Part shown: positions 33,480-43,009 of the stretch, piece after piece
Position numbering within the stretch: position 1 is the stretch's first letter
Layout of the letters: each line of letters begins with the position of its first letter
NCBI RefSeq assembly: GCF_035593345.1
Contig: NZ_CP141606.1
Span: forward strand, 806,001 to 870,000
DNA: 64,000 nucleotides
Source: Lelliottia sp. JS-SCA-14
GTDB taxonomy: Bacteria > Pseudomonadota > Gammaproteobacteria > Enterobacterales > Enterobacteriaceae
Direction: 5' to 3'
Notes under the pieces: generated by a model
What the model was told of the DNA's origin: nothing
Databases searched by the model: none
Seen by the model: the letters and a program-made list of their open reading frames with translations, nothing else
Translations under genes and position numbers: made by a program

Positions 33480-35024
33480 TTAGCGGTGGCGGAATTCACG
33501 GTGTTCAGTGCGGCCCGCTGGCATTTGCCGCGGCTGCTGACGGTTCTGGTGTTGCGCGGTGAACTGACGACTCTGCGCGCCGCGTTGCTGCTGCGCCTGC
33601 CAGTTGGCTGACCGGCTATCGTTGCCGCTTAAGGCATTGGCCCGTGGTTGCGTATTTCGCTGGCGAGCGGGTTGCGCAGCCGGTCGCTCCTGCCGCTGGG
33701 ACAGATTCTGACGGTTATCGCGCTGGGCTTTGTTATTCGCGCGCTGCGCGGTCTGTGGCTTGTTGGTGTCATACCCGCGATAGTTATTGCGCTGGGAAAT
33801 CTGCTTCAGCTGATTGTTGGCCGCCTGACGCTGAGCGTCTTTCGTTGCCGGACGCTGGGTTTGCGACAGGTTTTTCCCGGTGGATTGCTGAACCTGAGCC
33901 AGTGCTGCCTGGCGCTGACTGTCGCGGTTAACCGGTTTTTGCTGCGTGGCACTCAGGCCCGTCGCGCTGTTCGTCGAGTGGAAACGGTTATTGAGCTGAT
34001 TATTCGGATACGGAACCCCTTCACGATAGGCTGGATTATGCTGCCAGGTGCGGTTGTTATCCGTCAGGCGCTGGCCGCTGATTTTATTGAAGTTATCCAC
34101 GTTGATGTTGATGTTGTTATCGCCGTTACGGTTATAGCCGCCGTTGTGGTGGTCATAATCATCGTGGTCATGGTGGTGATCGTCATCGTCCCAGTCGATA
34201 TTACTGAAGATCGCGTAGGTGGTGGCGACCCCGAGACTGAAGCCCAGCCCCTTCACCAGGCTGTCGGTAAACTGCTCGCCCGGGGAAGGGGGAAGGTAGA
34301 CCGGCGGATAGCTGGTGCTAGGCCAGGTGCCGTAAACCGTGTTGGGGTTATAGGTCGGGACGTAAACCACCTGCGGATCGGCGGATTCGATTTTGATAAC
34401 CGTCGGGCTGGTTGTCGTGGTCGTTGCGGTTGAGCCGGATGTCGTGCTGGCAGCCGGTTCCGCTTTCTTCACACTGGTGACCGTCTGCTGCGGCGTGGAC
34501 TGCAGCGCACCTGTTTGCTGAGCCAGTTGACGCAGACGCTGAACGGAATCCATCACATCCTTAGGCTGCGCCAGAAACGCATCGCCGAGACTCTGTATCC
34601 ACGGCGGGTTTTCACCCATCAGTGACATTAGCTGAGGAAAGGCGACCAGGGATTTGACGCTCGGGTCCCAAGGCTGATTGCTCACCGCCTGAATGGCCGC
34701 GTCGCCCTGCATTTTAGGATTGTCTTTCGACCACTGCGCGGCCTGGATCACGTTTGCCGGATAGGTGGAGGCCATCAGGATTTGCGAGAGCAGCGCGTCG
34801 GGATAGAGCGCGATAGGGGCTGTCCACTGATCGATCTGCGCGGCGGTATAGGTTGGGGTAACAACCGGTGCAGGCGGTGGGGGGACGGGCTGAGGCACCG
34901 CCGCGACCGGTGGTGTTGAGACCGTCTCTGGAGCCCGGCTCTTCACAAACATCACGCCGGATGCGGCTAACAGCCCGGCACTGCACAGCAGGACCAGAAG
35001 GTGTGGCTTAAAGGGCAACTTCAT
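33480..35024 (-). CDS. yacH: DUF3300 protein, YacH-like, membrane-anchored
   Basis: 514 residues; positional and sequence counterpart of E. coli YacH (617 residues). An N-terminal hydrophobic segment (about residues 7-28) acts as an anchor or uncleaved signal, followed by a Pro-rich linker and the DUF3300 domain (from about YTAAQIDQWTAPIALYPDAL to LRQLAQQTG). Later comes a striking Asp/His cluster (WDDDDHHHDHDDYDHH) and an Asn-rich stretch. The last ~170 residues are a low-complexity Gln/Arg/Asn tail. Function unknown; the His/Asp cluster could bind metal, which is inference. Confidence 0.85.
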   Translation of the reverse strand: MKLPFKPHLLVLLCSAGLLAASGVMFVKSRAPETVSTPPVAAVPQPVPPPPAPVVTPTYTAAQIDQWTAPIALYPDALLSQILMASTYPANVIQAAQWSKDNPKMQGDAAIQAVSNQPWDPSVKSLVAFPQLMSLMGENPPWIQSLGDAFLAQPKDVMDSVQRLRQLAQQTGALQSTPQQTVTSVKKAEPAASTTSGSTATTTTTSPTVIKIESADPQVVYVPTYNPNTVYGTWPSTSYPPVYLPPSPGEQFTDSLVKGLGFSLGVATTYAIFSNIDWDDDDHHHDHDDYDHHNGGYNRNGDNNININVDNFNKISGQRLTDNNRTWQHNPAYREGVPYPNNQLNNRFHSTNSATGLSATQQKPVNRDSQRQAALAQVQQSTGKNLSQTQRPATKDAQRQAANNQLKQISQRNNYRGYDTNKPQTAQRANNKAQRDNRQNLSQRQERPAAQPARQRNTQPRANALSGNDSRSANWQAQQQRGAQSRQFTAQHQNRQQPRQMPAGRTEHREFRHR

Positions 35025-35190
35025 AGTGTGACTCCAGCGTAAGCAGTGTCGATGGGCGTTCTTGTTGCCGCGAGTATATTCACCCGTGCTGTGCCGTTTT
35101 GATTAATGTTGGGAAACGGCGGAAGTGTCCTGATAAAGAGTGTGAGCATTTATTACACAAATTATATCCGATGGGGAAAAAGGCGTGGGA

Positions 35191-35219
35191 AATTCAAAAG
35201 GCCGCTCTTGCGAGCGGCC
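35191..35219 (-). terminator. Terminator of the small-protein gene
   Basis: Read on the minus strand: GGCCGCTC, a GCAA loop, GAGCGGCC (35219-35200), then TTTTGAATT. It starts about 6 nt after the stop codon of the 39-codon gene, so that gene has its own transcription unit. Confidence 0.85.
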
Positions 35220-35224
35220 AGCAG

Positions 35225-35344
35225 CTAGTTGCCGAGATTGACGACCAACAGCACCGTGATGTCGGAAATATTCCAGCCACCATGCAGCGCCGTCAGCAGT
35301 AAACCGGTCACAACGATCAGCGCATAGATATATCGCATCTCCAT
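35225..35344 (-). CDS. Small hydrophobic protein (39 aa), candidate type I toxin
   Basis: Codons from ATG at 35344 to TAG at 35225. AAAGGA (35354-35359) lies 9 nt ahead of the start, an excellent ribosome site. The peptide begins MEMRYIYALIVVTGLLLTAL; a single membrane helix covers about residues 5-21, then HGGWNISD and a second hydrophobic stretch ITVLLVVNLGN. A start at the second Met would give 37 residues. It has a long 5' leader, its own terminator, and a divergent structured RNA able to pair with the leader. Size and layout resemble small toxic membrane proteins such as TimP, ShoB or ZorO; homology is not tested. Confidence 0.72.
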   Translation of the reverse strand: MEMRYIYALIVVTGLLLTALHGGWNISDITVLLVVNLGN

Positions 35345-35530
35345 TGCGTGCGTTCCTTTGCAGGGCTACGCGGGTTCCTTCTTCACCGGAAAAGGCAGAA
35401 CCAGGCAAGTTGGAATTGCCGCGTAGGTTATGGAACTGCTTCCGGGCCCGGTGACTGGTTGCTACACCAGCGAAGCAGGCCGGAATGGAGATTAGCGTAT
35501 GAAGTATCGAGGAAGAAGCGCGGAGATAAT
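35345..35530 (-). promoter_or_regulatory. Long 5' leader of the small-protein mRNA with the antisense target
   Basis: No ORF is supported here. Two weak -10-like sequences on the minus strand (CATTAT at 35531-35526; GATACT at 35508-35503) would give a leader of roughly 150-180 nt. Positions 35409-35422 are the segment complementary to the 5' end of the divergent RNA, about 50 nt upstream of the ribosome site. CTGGT and ACCAG around 35455-35470 can form a small hairpin. Confidence 0.5.
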
Positions 35531-35621
35531 GTTTCTTTGATTTTCATTTGAAAGCTGAAGGCGCTACGCAAAAAGAAAAACAGGACTTGCACAGCACCAA
35601 ATGAAAGAGCAAAATTCAAAA

Positions 35622-35703
35622 CGTTGGGATTGCCGCAAAACCTGCCAGCCCGGTGTGCTACCACCGCAAGGCACCAACTAAACCGCTGAAAGGCGGTTTT
35701 TTT
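35622..35703 (+). ncRNA. Predicted ~82-nt antisense RNA (antitoxin candidate)
   Basis: Promoter elements TTGCAC (35587-35592), a 17-bp spacer and CAAAAT (35610-35615) place the start near 35622. The RNA ends at a rho-independent terminator (AACCGC/GCGGTT at 35681-35698, then seven T in all). Its first part folds: GTTGG+TGCC+GC near the 5' end pair with GC+GGCA+CCAAC (35666-35678), enclosing GGTG/CACC. Nucleotides 35623-35636 pair without a gap (13 Watson-Crick, one G-U) with the leader of the small-protein mRNA transcribed in the opposite direction. Two further short blocks (GCCCGGTG, GCTAC) are also shared. Confidence 0.72.
35681..35703 (+). terminator. Terminator of the antisense RNA
   Basis: AACCGC (35681-35686), TGAAAG loop, GCGGTT (35693-35698) continuing into a 7-T run. 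There is no ORF immediately upstream for it to serve, which supports an RNA gene. Confidence 0.85.
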
Positions 35704-35787
35704 GTGCCCGAAAAATCCCTCTCTTTGCGCGCTATACCATCCTTAACGATTCAGCAAACTATTTAATGTTGCTTTTTTGTAAACGGA

Positions 35788-35816
35788 TTAACACTGTGCA
35801 GAAATCCTGCTATGCT
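35788..35816 (+). promoter_or_regulatory. Predicted acnB promoter
   Basis: TTAACA (35788-35793), 17-bp spacer, TATGCT (35811-35816). This gives a start near 35823 and a leader of about 95 nt before the acnB GTG. Confidence 0.6.
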
Positions 35817-35916
35817 GCCCGACGCGGTATCGGGCATTTACCCTACAAACTGCTGTCTCACAGGAGCGTGAAGAGAACGCCGACCGCATATGACAATGAG
35901 AGCGAGGAGAACCGTC

Positions 35917-38514
35917 GTGCTAGAAGAATACCGTAAGCACGTAGCAGAACGTGCCGCCGAGGGAATTGTACCGAAACCCTTAGATGCAACCCAGATGGCC
36001 GGCCTCGTCGAGCTGCTGAAGAACCCGCCTGCGGGCGAAGAAGAATTCCTGTTAGATCTGTTGATCAACCGCGTTCCGCCTGGCGTCGATGAAGCCGCGT
36101 ATGTAAAAGCCGGATTCCTTGCTGCCGTTGCCAAAGGCGAAGCCACCTCCCCACTGGTCACTCCTGAAAAAGCCATTGAACTGCTCGGCACCATGCAGGG
36201 CGGCTACAACATTCATCCGTTAATTGATGCACTGGATAGCGACGCGCTGGCACCGATTGCCGCCAAAGCGCTGTCTCAGACGCTGCTGATGTTTGATAAC
36301 TTCTACGATGTGGAAGAGAAAGCCAAAGCCGGCAACCGTCACGCAAAACAGGTGATGCAATCCTGGGCTGATGCCGAATGGTTCCTGAACCGTCCACAGC
36401 TTGCCGAAAAAATTACCGTCACCGTCTTCAAAGTGACCGGTGAAACCAACACCGATGACCTGTCGCCGGCTCCGGATGCCTGGTCTCGCCCGGATATCCC
36501 ACTGCACGCTCTGGCGATGCTGAAAAACGCCCGCGAAGGCATCCATCCGGATCAGCCGGGCAGCGTTGGCCCGATCAAACAGATCGAAGAGTTAAATAAG
36601 AAAGGCTTCCCGCTGGCCTACGTCGGTGACGTAGTCGGGACCGGCTCTTCGCGTAAATCCGCGACCAACTCGGTGCTGTGGTTCATGGGCGATGATATCC
36701 CTCATGTGCCGAACAAGCGCGGCGGCGGCCTGTGTCTTGGCGGTAAAATCGCACCGATCTTCTTCAACACTATGGAAGATGCGGGCGCACTGCCGATCGA
36801 AGTGGACGTCAACAACCTGAACATGGGTGACGTGATTGACGTTTATCCGTTCAAAGGCGAAGTCCGCAACCACGAAACCAATGAACTGCTGGCAAGCTTC
36901 GAGCTGAAAACCGACGTGCTGATCGACGAAGTGCGCGCCGGTGGCCGTATCCCGCTGATCATCGGTCGCGGCCTGACCACCAAAGCGCGTGAAGCGCTCG
37001 GTCTGCCGCACAGCGATGTGTTCCGTCAGGCGAAAGACGTGGCCGAGAGCAATCGCGGCTTCTCCCTGGCACAGAAAATGGTCGGTCGTGCATGCGGCGT
37101 GACCGGCGTTCGTCCGGGCGCGTACTGCGAGCCAAAAATGACCTCCGTCGGTTCTCAGGACACCACCGGTCCAATGACCCGTGATGAGCTGAAAGACCTG
37201 GCGTGTCTGGGCTTCTCGTCTGACCTGGTGATGCAGTCCTTCTGCCACACGGCGGCCTATCCGAAGCCGGTTGACGTGACCACACACCACACTCTGCCAG
37301 ACTTCATCATGAACCGTGGCGGCGTCTCCCTGCGTCCGGGCGATGGTGTGATCCACTCCTGGCTGAACCGTATGCTGCTGCCGGATACCGTCGGTACCGG
37401 TGGTGACTCCCATACCCGTTTCCCGATCGGCATCTCCTTCCCGGCCGGTTCTGGTCTGGTGGCGTTTGCTGCCGCGACGGGCGTGATGCCGCTGGACATG
37501 CCGGAATCCGTTCTGGTGCGTTTCAAAGGCAAAATGCAGCCGGGCATCACCCTGCGCGATCTGGTTCATGCGATCCCGCTGTACGCGATCAAACAGGGTC
37601 TGCTGACCGTTGAGAAGAAAGGCAAGAAGAACATCTTCTCTGGCCGCATTCTGGAGATCGAAGGTCTGCCGGATCTGAAAGTCGAGCAGGCGTTTGAGCT
37701 GACCGATGCGTCCGCCGAGCGTTCTGCGGCGGGCTGCACCATCAAGCTGAACCAGGAGCCGATCGTTGAGTATCTCACCTCTAACATCGTGCTGCTGAAG
37801 TGGATGATTGCCGAAGGTTACGGCGATCGTCGTACGCTGGAGCGTCGCGTGCAGGGCATGGAAAAATGGCTGGCCGATCCGCAACTGCTCGAAGCTGACG
37901 CTGACGCAGAATACGCGGCGGTGATCGACATCGATCTGGCGGATATCAAAGAGCCAATCCTGTGTGCACCAAACGATCCTGACGATGCGCGTCTGCTGTC
38001 TGACGTGCAGGGCGATAAGATCGACGAAGTGTTCATCGGCTCTTGCATGACCAACATCGGTCACTTCCGTGCGGCCGGTAAGCTGCTGGATACCCATAAA
38101 GGCCAGCTGCCAACCCGTCTGTGGGTCGCTCCGCCAACGCGTATGGATGCGGCACAGCTGACGGAAGAAGGCTACTACAGCGTGTTTGGTAAGAGCGGTG
38201 CGCGTATCGAAATCCCTGGCTGTTCCCTGTGTATGGGTAACCAGGCGCGCGTGGCTGACGGTGCGACCGTGGTCTCCACCTCGACCCGTAACTTCCCGAA
38301 CCGTTTAGGAACCGGCGCGAACGTCTACCTGGCTTCTGCGGAGCTGGCGGCGGTTGCGGCGCTGATCGGCAAACTGCCAACGCCGGAAGAGTACCAGACC
38401 TATGTGGCGCAGGTTGATAAGACGGCGGTGGATACCTATCGTTATCTGAACTTCGATAAGCTCTCTCAGTACACCGAGAAAGCGGACGGCGTGATCTTCC
38501 AGACGGCAGTATAA
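35917..38514 (+). CDS. acnB: AcnB, aconitate hydratase B
   Basis: Main TCA-cycle aconitase (citrate to isocitrate), bifunctional with methylcitrate and able to bind RNA as apo-protein in E. coli. 865 residues from the GTG at 35917, which is preceded by GAGGAGA at 35904-35910; upstream in-frame ATGs at 35890 and 35896 have no such site. AcnB has the HEAT-like domain first (residues 1-160), then the swivel domain, then the core. [4Fe-4S] ligands are in [10 protein letters not shown] and GCSLCMGN. The gene is strongly codon-biased. Confidence 0.98.
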   Translation: MLEEYRKHVAERAAEGIVPKPLDATQMAGLVELLKNPPAGEEEFLLDLLINRVPPGVDEAAYVKAGFLAAVAKGEATSPLVTPEKAIELLGTMQGGYNIHPLIDALDSDALAPIAAKALSQTLLMFDNFYDVEEKAKAGNRHAKQVMQSWADAEWFLNRPQLAEKITVTVFKVTGETNTDDLSPAPDAWSRPDIPLHALAMLKNAREGIHPDQPGSVGPIKQIEELNKKGFPLAYVGDVVGTGSSRKSATNSVLWFMGDDIPHVPNKRGGGLCLGGKIAPIFFNTMEDAGALPIEVDVNNLNMGDVIDVYPFKGEVRNHETNELLASFELKTDVLIDEVRAGGRIPLIIGRGLTTKAREALGLPHSDVFRQAKDVAESNRGFSLAQKMVGRACGVTGVRPGAYCEPKMTSVGSQDTTGPMTRDELKDLACLGFSSDLVMQSFCHTAAYPKPVDVTTHHTLPDFIMNRGGVSLRPGDGVIHSWLNRMLLPDTVGTGGDSHTRFPIGISFPAGSGLVAFAAATGVMPLDMPESVLVRFKGKMQPGITLRDLVHAIPLYAIKQGLLTVEKKGKKNIFSGRILEIEGLPDLKVEQAFELTDASAERSAAGCTIKLNQEPIVEYLTSNIVLLKWMIAEGYGDRRTLERRVQGMEKWLADPQLLEADADAEYAAVIDIDLADIKEPILCAPNDPDDARLLSDVQGDKIDEVFIGSCMTNIGHFRAAGKLLDTHKGQLPTRLWVAPPTRMDAAQLTEEGYYSVFGKSGARIEIPGCSLCMGNQARVADGATVVSTSTRNFPNRLGTGANVYLASAELAAVAALIGKLPTPEEYQTYVAQVDKTAVDTYRYLNFDKLSQYTEKADGVIFQTAV

Positions 38515-38523
38515 GAGTCTTCT

Positions 38524-38555
38524 CCCTCTCCCGTGGGAGAGGGCCGGGGTGAGGG
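38524..38555. repeat. CCCTCTCC-type dispersed repeat, copy 1
   Basis: CCCTCTCCC, GT, GGGAGAGGG, then CCGGGGTGAGGG. A 9-bp hairpin plus a conserved GGGTGAGGG tail, in the acnB 3' region. Other copies are at 50977, 60241, 60293 and a stem-only copy at 62951. Confidence 0.75.
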
Positions 38556-38580
38556 CATCAGCCCGCACAATCCCCACAAA

Positions 38581-38610
38581 ACCTCGCGTTATTCAACGCG
38601 AGGTTTTTTA
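38581..38610 (+). terminator. Terminator after acnB
   Basis: ACCTCGCGTT, ATTC loop, AACGCGAGGT followed by TTTTT; perfect 10-bp stem. Confidence 0.9.
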
Positions 38611-38693
38611 TTTTCCACTCCTGACACCCGTCCCGCTTTTTATCTCCTCTCTATCTGCGATAATTACGCCATAGCTCTGCAGAGGAAAACACC

Positions 38694-39056
38694 ATGGATT
38701 ACGAATTTCTGCGCGATATCACCGGAGTGGTGAAAGTGCGCATGTCGATGGGCCACGAAGTGGTCGGGCACTGGTTTAACGAAGAAGTGAAAGAAAATCT
38801 CGCCCTGCTCGATGAAGTCGAAGACGCTGCACAAACCGTCAAAGGCAGCGAGCGCTCCTGGCAGCGCGTCGGACACGAGTACACCCTCTGGATGGACGGC
38901 GAAGAGGTGATGGTTCGCGCCAATCAGCTCGAGTTTTCCGGCGATGAGATGGAAGAGGGGATGAGCTACTACGATGAAGAGAGCCTGTCGCTGTGCGGCG
39001 TAGAGGACTTTTTGCAGGTGGTGGCAGCGTACCGCGATTTTATGAAACAGAAGTAA
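38694..39056 (+). CDS. yacL: YacL, UPF0231 family protein
   Basis: 120-residue acidic cytoplasmic protein, equal in size and position to E. coli YacL. It starts [20 protein letters not shown] and contains [20 protein letters not shown] and an acidic stretch [16 protein letters not shown]. No domain with a known activity is visible and its function is unknown to me. It is monocistronic, between the acnB terminator and the convergent speD. Confidence 0.9.
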   Translation: MDYEFLRDITGVVKVRMSMGHEVVGHWFNEEVKENLALLDEVEDAAQTVKGSERSWQRVGHEYTLWMDGEEVMVRANQLEFSGDEMEEGMSYYDEESLSLCGVEDFLQVVAAYRDFMKQK

Positions 39057-39087
39057 ACCAGCGGAGCATCCTTGCTCCCCGCGCGTT

Positions 39088-39882
39088 TTACACGGCCGGA
39101 ATATTGCGGCCGTAGTAGATTTCGCGCATCTCTTTCCAGAGCAGGTCGGTGATCGTCTTCCGCTCTTCTTCGCTTAAATCTTCAGGCTTCGTGTGGAACA
39201 TGTAGTGCTGGAGGTCGAACTCCTTCAGTAACATCTTGGTATGGAAGATGTTTTCCTGGTACACGTTCACGTCCATCATGTCGTACAGCGCCTTCATATC
39301 CTCGGACATAAAGTTCTGAATCGAATTGATCTCATGGTCGATAAAATGTTTCATGCCGTTGATATCACGGGTGAAACCCCGCACGCGATAATCGACGGTG
39401 ACAATATCGGATTCCAGCTGGTGGATGAGATAGTTCAGCGCGTTGAGCGGAGAAATCACCCCGCAGGTGGAGACTTCAATGTCGGCGCGGAAAGTACACA
39501 ACCCGCCTTCCGGGTGACTCTCGGGGTAGGTATGCACGCAGATGTGGCTCTTATCGAGATGGGCGACCACCGCGTCGGGCAGCGGGCCGGGGTGTTCAGT
39601 CGGGTCGATAAGCTTGGGATCAATCGGCTCTTCGCTCACGAGGATCGTGACGCTCGCGCCCTGCGGTTCATAGTCCTGACGCGCAATGTTCAGGATATTG
39701 GCCCCGATGATGGAGCAGGTTTCTGACAGGATCTCGGTCAGTCGGTTGGCGTTGTAGAGTTCATCGATATAGGCGATATAACCATCGCGCTCCTCCGCTG
39801 TTTTCACGTAGCAGATATCGTAAATACAAAAACTCAGGCTTTTGGTCAGGTTGTTAAAGCCATGCAGTTTCAGCTTTTTCAA
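39088..39882 (-). CDS. speD: SpeD, S-adenosylmethionine decarboxylase proenzyme
   Basis: Makes decarboxylated SAM, the aminopropyl donor for spermidine. 264 residues, as in E. coli. The proenzyme self-cleaves at the Lys-Ser bond in [15 protein letters not shown] (Ser112 becomes the pyruvoyl group). [20 protein letters not shown] follows, with an active-site Cys. It lies 1 nt after speE in the same operon, so donor and transferase are made together. Confidence 0.98.
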   Translation of the reverse strand: MKKLKLHGFNNLTKSLSFCIYDICYVKTAEERDGYIAYIDELYNANRLTEILSETCSIIGANILNIARQDYEPQGASVTILVSEEPIDPKLIDPTEHPGPLPDAVVAHLDKSHICVHTYPESHPEGGLCTFRADIEVSTCGVISPLNALNYLIHQLESDIVTVDYRVRGFTRDINGMKHFIDHEINSIQNFMSEDMKALYDMMDVNVYQENIFHTKMLLKEFDLQHYMFHTKPEDLSEEERKTITDLLWKEMREIYYGRNIPAV

Positions 39883-39883
39883 T

Positions 39884-40753
39884 TTAGTTCACCCCCTTAG
39901 AGGACAGCGCGTCTTGCAGATATTGTGGCAAGGCAAAAGCGGCCGTGTGCACTGCCGGATTGTAGTAGCGGCAGATGAGGTTTGCCTGATGGAAGCGCGC
40001 CTGGATAATCTCGGTGGAGAGATGGCGCAGCGCCTCGTTGTCCGTCGCCCAGGCGAAGGTCATGATACCGCCGTAATAGGTCGGGATCGCCGCCTGGTAG
40101 AAGCTCACGTCACCGAAATAGGTGCTGAGCTTGCGGTGGCTGTCGAGGGCTTCGTCCTGCTGCAGGAAGCAGACGCCGTTCTGCGCCACGAAGATCCCGC
40201 CAGGGTTCAGGCAGCGCTTGCAGCCTTCGTAGAAGGACGAGGTGAAGAGCGTCGCGCCCGGCCCGATGGGATCGGTGCAGTCGGAGATGATCACGTCGAA
40301 AGTCTGGCTGGTCTGATTCACGAAGTTGACGCCGTCGTCGATCACCAGCGTAAAGCGTGGATCGTCGTAGCTGCCCGCATTGTGGTTCGGTAGATACTGG
40401 CGGCAGAAGGAGACAACACCGGCGTCGATCTCGACCATGGTGATGGTTTCGACGGTTTTATGGCGGGAGACTTCGCGCAGCATCGCGCCGTCGCCGCCGC
40501 CGATAATCAGCACGTGTTTCGCGTGCCCGTGCGCCAGCAGCGGCACGTGGGTCATCATTTCGTGATAGATAAACTCATCGCGCTCGGTGGTTTGCACCAC
40601 GCCGTCCAGCGCCATGACGCGCCCGAACGCGGCGTTTTCGAAAATGATCAGATCCTGATGATCGGTTTTCTCATGATAAAGCACGTTATCAACGGCAAAG
40701 TACTGACCAAACTGGTCATGCAGCGTTTCGTGCCATAGGGTTTTCTCGGTCAC
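39884..40753 (-). CDS. speE: SpeE, spermidine synthase
   Basis: Transfers the aminopropyl group to putrescine. 289 residues. The decarboxylated-SAM-binding motif is [16 protein letters not shown] (about residues 84-99), with [19 protein letters not shown], and the catalytic [13 protein letters not shown] loop. N-terminal [20 protein letters not shown] is typical. First gene of the speED operon; the 116-nt gap to yacC should hold its promoter. Confidence 0.98.
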   Translation of the reverse strand: MTEKTLWHETLHDQFGQYFAVDNVLYHEKTDHQDLIIFENAAFGRVMALDGVVQTTERDEFIYHEMMTHVPLLAHGHAKHVLIIGGGDGAMLREVSRHKTVETITMVEIDAGVVSFCRQYLPNHNAGSYDDPRFTLVIDDGVNFVNQTSQTFDVIISDCTDPIGPGATLFTSSFYEGCKRCLNPGGIFVAQNGVCFLQQDEALDSHRKLSTYFGDVSFYQAAIPTYYGGIMTFAWATDNEALRHLSTEIIQARFHQANLICRYYNPAVHTAAFALPQYLQDALSSKGVN

Positions 40754-40869
40754 AGGCTGATACCTCCTTTGTTAACATCCATTACACCCACGCAAAATGG
40801 GCGCAACATCATAGCCAACAATGACCGCGCATGCACGGTCATCATTGCAACAAAGGGGCGTCGGGAAGG

Positions 40870-41217
40870 TTACTTCACGTAGGCGAGCAGGCTCAGCGAA
40901 TCGCGGGCCAGCGCTTTGCATTTTTTCGCGACAGGAATGCCAATGCCGCTTAAATCGCGGTAGCTGTCTTCACCGAGCGCCTTCATGTCAAAGCTATCGT
41001 AGTTGCTGAGATCCCATTGGTTCTGCTGGGCAAAAAAGACCAGTGCGCGACGAATCTGCCCGTTGGGTAAATTCTGGTATCCACAATCGTTTTTCAGGAA
41101 AACAAAAACTGCCGTTAAATCGGCCATATCTTCCGCTTCGTTTTCACTCAGCGCATAACTGTTCGCACTCATCGCCACCAGGCTTGTGAACAAAATTGTC
41201 CTGAAAAACGTCTTCAT
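40870..41217 (-). CDS. yacC: YacC, PulS/OutS-like exported protein
   Basis: 115 residues from the ATG at 41217, as in E. coli YacC. Signal peptide [22 protein letters not shown] with likely cleavage before LSENEAED. The mature part has two Cys ([10 protein letters not shown] and AKKCKALA), probably disulfide-bonded as in pilotin-like PulS/OutS proteins. No secretin partner is encoded nearby, so the role is uncertain. Divergent from cueO; the two starts are 145 nt apart. Confidence 0.92.
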   Translation of the reverse strand: MKTFFRTILFTSLVAMSANSYALSENEAEDMADLTAVFVFLKNDCGYQNLPNGQIRRALVFFAQQNQWDLSNYDSFDMKALGEDSYRDLSGIGIPVAKKCKALARDSLSLLAYVK

Positions 41218-41297
41218 TGCTTCTACCACTGCGTCACGGAAATTAAACGTTAGCATACTTGATACCAGCGCGACGACCTTTATTATTGCGGCTTTAC

Positions 41298-41321
41298 TTG
41301 ACCTTCCGCTTAGGGGAGGGT
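41298..41321 (+). promoter_or_regulatory. CueR operator and promoter of cueO
   Basis: TTG followed by ACCTTCC-N7-GGAGGGT (41301-41321), an inverted repeat with one mismatch, matches MerR-type CueR sites that sit between the -35 and -10 elements. It lies 42-62 nt upstream of cueO. In E. coli CueR with Cu(I) activates cueO and copA. Confidence 0.85.
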
Positions 41322-41362
41322 TTAAGCTCAAAATATCGCCTGCACGGAAAAAAGGAATGAAC

Positions 41363-42934
41363 ATGCAACGTCGTGATTTTTTGAAATATTCAGCCGTCAT
41401 CGGGGCTGCCAGCGCGTTACCTTTGTGGAGCCGCGCGGTATTTGCGGCCGACAGACCGGCGCTCCCGATCCCTAATTTACTGACGGCGGACGCCCGCAGC
41501 CGCATTCAGCTTGTCGTACAGTCCGGAAAATCGGCCTTTGGCGCGCATCAGGCGACGACATGGGGATATAACGGCAATTTGCTCGGTCCTGCGCTGCAGC
41601 TCTCTCGCGGCAAACAGGTGACGGTGAATATTCACAATACCCTCGCCCAGGAGACGACGCTGCACTGGCACGGCCTGGAAGTTCCCGGTGAAGTGGACGG
41701 CGGCCCGCAGGGCGTCATCAAAGCGGGCGGCGAGCGCACGGTGACCTTTACACCGGATCAGCACGCGGCAACCTGTTGGTTCCACCCGCATCAGCACGGT
41801 AAAACCGGGCATCAGGTGGCGATGGGGCTGGCGGGTCTGGTGCTGATTGAAGACGACGAGAGCCGAATGCTGCGCTTGCCGAAACAGTGGGGCATTGACG
41901 ATGTGCCGGTGATCGTGCAGGACAAGAAATTTACCGCTGACGGGCAGATTGACTATCAGCTGGATGTGATGAGCGCGGCGGTCGGCTGGTTTGGCGACAC
42001 GCTCCTGACCAACGGGGCGATCTACCCGCAGCATTCGGCGCCGAGAGGCTGGCTGCGTCTGCGCCTGCTCAACGGCTGTAACGCGCGATCTCTCAATTTT
42101 GCCGCCAGCGACCAGCGCCCGCTGTACGTGGTGGCCAGCGACGGCGGGCTATTGGCTGAGCCGGTAAAAGTCAGTGAGCTGCCGATGCTGATGGGCGAGC
42201 GTTTTGAAGTGCTGGTGGATATCAGCGACGGTAAGCCGTTTGACATCGTCACGCTCCCGGTGAGCCAGATGGGGATGGCGGTTGCGCCGTTCGATAAGCC
42301 GCACCCGGTGCTGCGCATCCAGCCGCTGGTGGTCACCGCCTCGGGCACGCTGCCGGACACCCTCGTTGCCGTGCCTGCGCTGCCGTCCCTCGACGGGCTC
42401 ACCCAGCGTAAACTCCAGCTGTCGATGGACCCCATGCTCGACATGATGGGCATGCAGGCGCTGATGAATAAATATGGCGCTCAGGCGATGGCCGGGATGC
42501 ACCACGGGCAGTCGATGGGTCATATGAACATGGATCACGGTAAGATGGGCAACATGGGCCATATGAATCACGGTGGCGGAAAAGGTTTTGATTTCCACAA
42601 CGCCAACCGCATCAACGGGCAGGCCTTCGATATGAACACCCCGATGTTTGCGGCGCAAAAAGGGCAGTACGAGCGCTGGGTGATTTCCGGTGAGGGTGAC
42701 ATGATGCTGCACCCGTTCCACATTCACGGTACACAGTTCCGCATTTTGTCCGAGAACGGCCAGGCGCCTGCGGCGCATCGTACGGGCTGGAAAGATACGG
42801 TGCGGGTGGAAGGGGGCGTCAGCGAAGTGCTGGTGAAATTCGAGCATGACGCGCCGAAGGAGTTTGCCTATATGGCGCACTGTCATCTGCTGGAACATGA
42901 AGATACGGGGATGATGCTCGGGTTTACGGTGTAA
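41363..42934 (+). CDS. cueO: CueO, periplasmic multicopper oxidase
   Basis: Oxidises Cu(I) to Cu(II) in the periplasm, protecting against copper. 523 residues from the ATG at 41363 (AAGGAA upstream). Tat signal MQRRDFLKY with twin Arg, cleavage after VFA. Copper ligands: [35 protein letters not shown] and the type-1 site [14 protein letters not shown] Met/His-rich helix and loop ([14 protein letters not shown] to about MNHGGG) covers the substrate copper site and is a little longer than in E. coli (516 residues). Confidence 0.97.
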   Translation: MQRRDFLKYSAVIGAASALPLWSRAVFAADRPALPIPNLLTADARSRIQLVVQSGKSAFGAHQATTWGYNGNLLGPALQLSRGKQVTVNIHNTLAQETTLHWHGLEVPGEVDGGPQGVIKAGGERTVTFTPDQHAATCWFHPHQHGKTGHQVAMGLAGLVLIEDDESRMLRLPKQWGIDDVPVIVQDKKFTADGQIDYQLDVMSAAVGWFGDTLLTNGAIYPQHSAPRGWLRLRLLNGCNARSLNFAASDQRPLYVVASDGGLLAEPVKVSELPMLMGERFEVLVDISDGKPFDIVTLPVSQMGMAVAPFDKPHPVLRIQPLVVTASGTLPDTLVAVPALPSLDGLTQRKLQLSMDPMLDMMGMQALMNKYGAQAMAGMHHGQSMGHMNMDHGKMGNMGHMNHGGGKGFDFHNANRINGQAFDMNTPMFAAQKGQYERWVISGEGDMMLHPFHIHGTQFRILSENGQAPAAHRTGWKDTVRVEGGVSEVLVKFEHDAPKEFAYMAHCHLLEHEDTGMMLGFTV

Positions 42935-42939
42935 AAAAA

Positions 42940-42972
42940 GCCGGGTGGCGGCTGCGCCTTACCCGGCCTACG
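42940..42972. repeat. REP element after cueO
   Basis: GCCGGGTGGCGGCTGCGCC then TTACCCGGCCTACG: an imperfect palindrome of the enterobacterial REP type. Two related copies lie at 46153-46182 and 46203-46234. Confidence 0.8.
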
Positions 42973-42980
42973 GTTCTACA

Positions 42981-43005
42981 AACGGCAACCTCGGGTTGCC
43001 GTTTT
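42981..43005. terminator. Bidirectional terminator between cueO and gcd
   Basis: AACGGCAACC, TCG loop, GGTTGCCGTT, with T on the + strand side. It lies between the convergent cueO and gcd stops. Confidence 0.8.
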
Positions 43006-43009
43006 GCTA

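Noticed and set aside
35621..35700. tRNA or tRNA-like gene near 35640
   Set aside because: The segment is structured and has GCTACCACC-type words, but there is no acceptor stem, T-loop GTTCGA box or CCA end; a terminator follows directly.
35345..35889. Prophage remnant or C4-type phage antisense RNA upstream of acnB
   Set aside because: The structured RNA resembles phage antisense RNAs in general shape, but there are no phage genes, attachment repeats or integrase nearby, and the pairing target is the adjacent small-protein leader.
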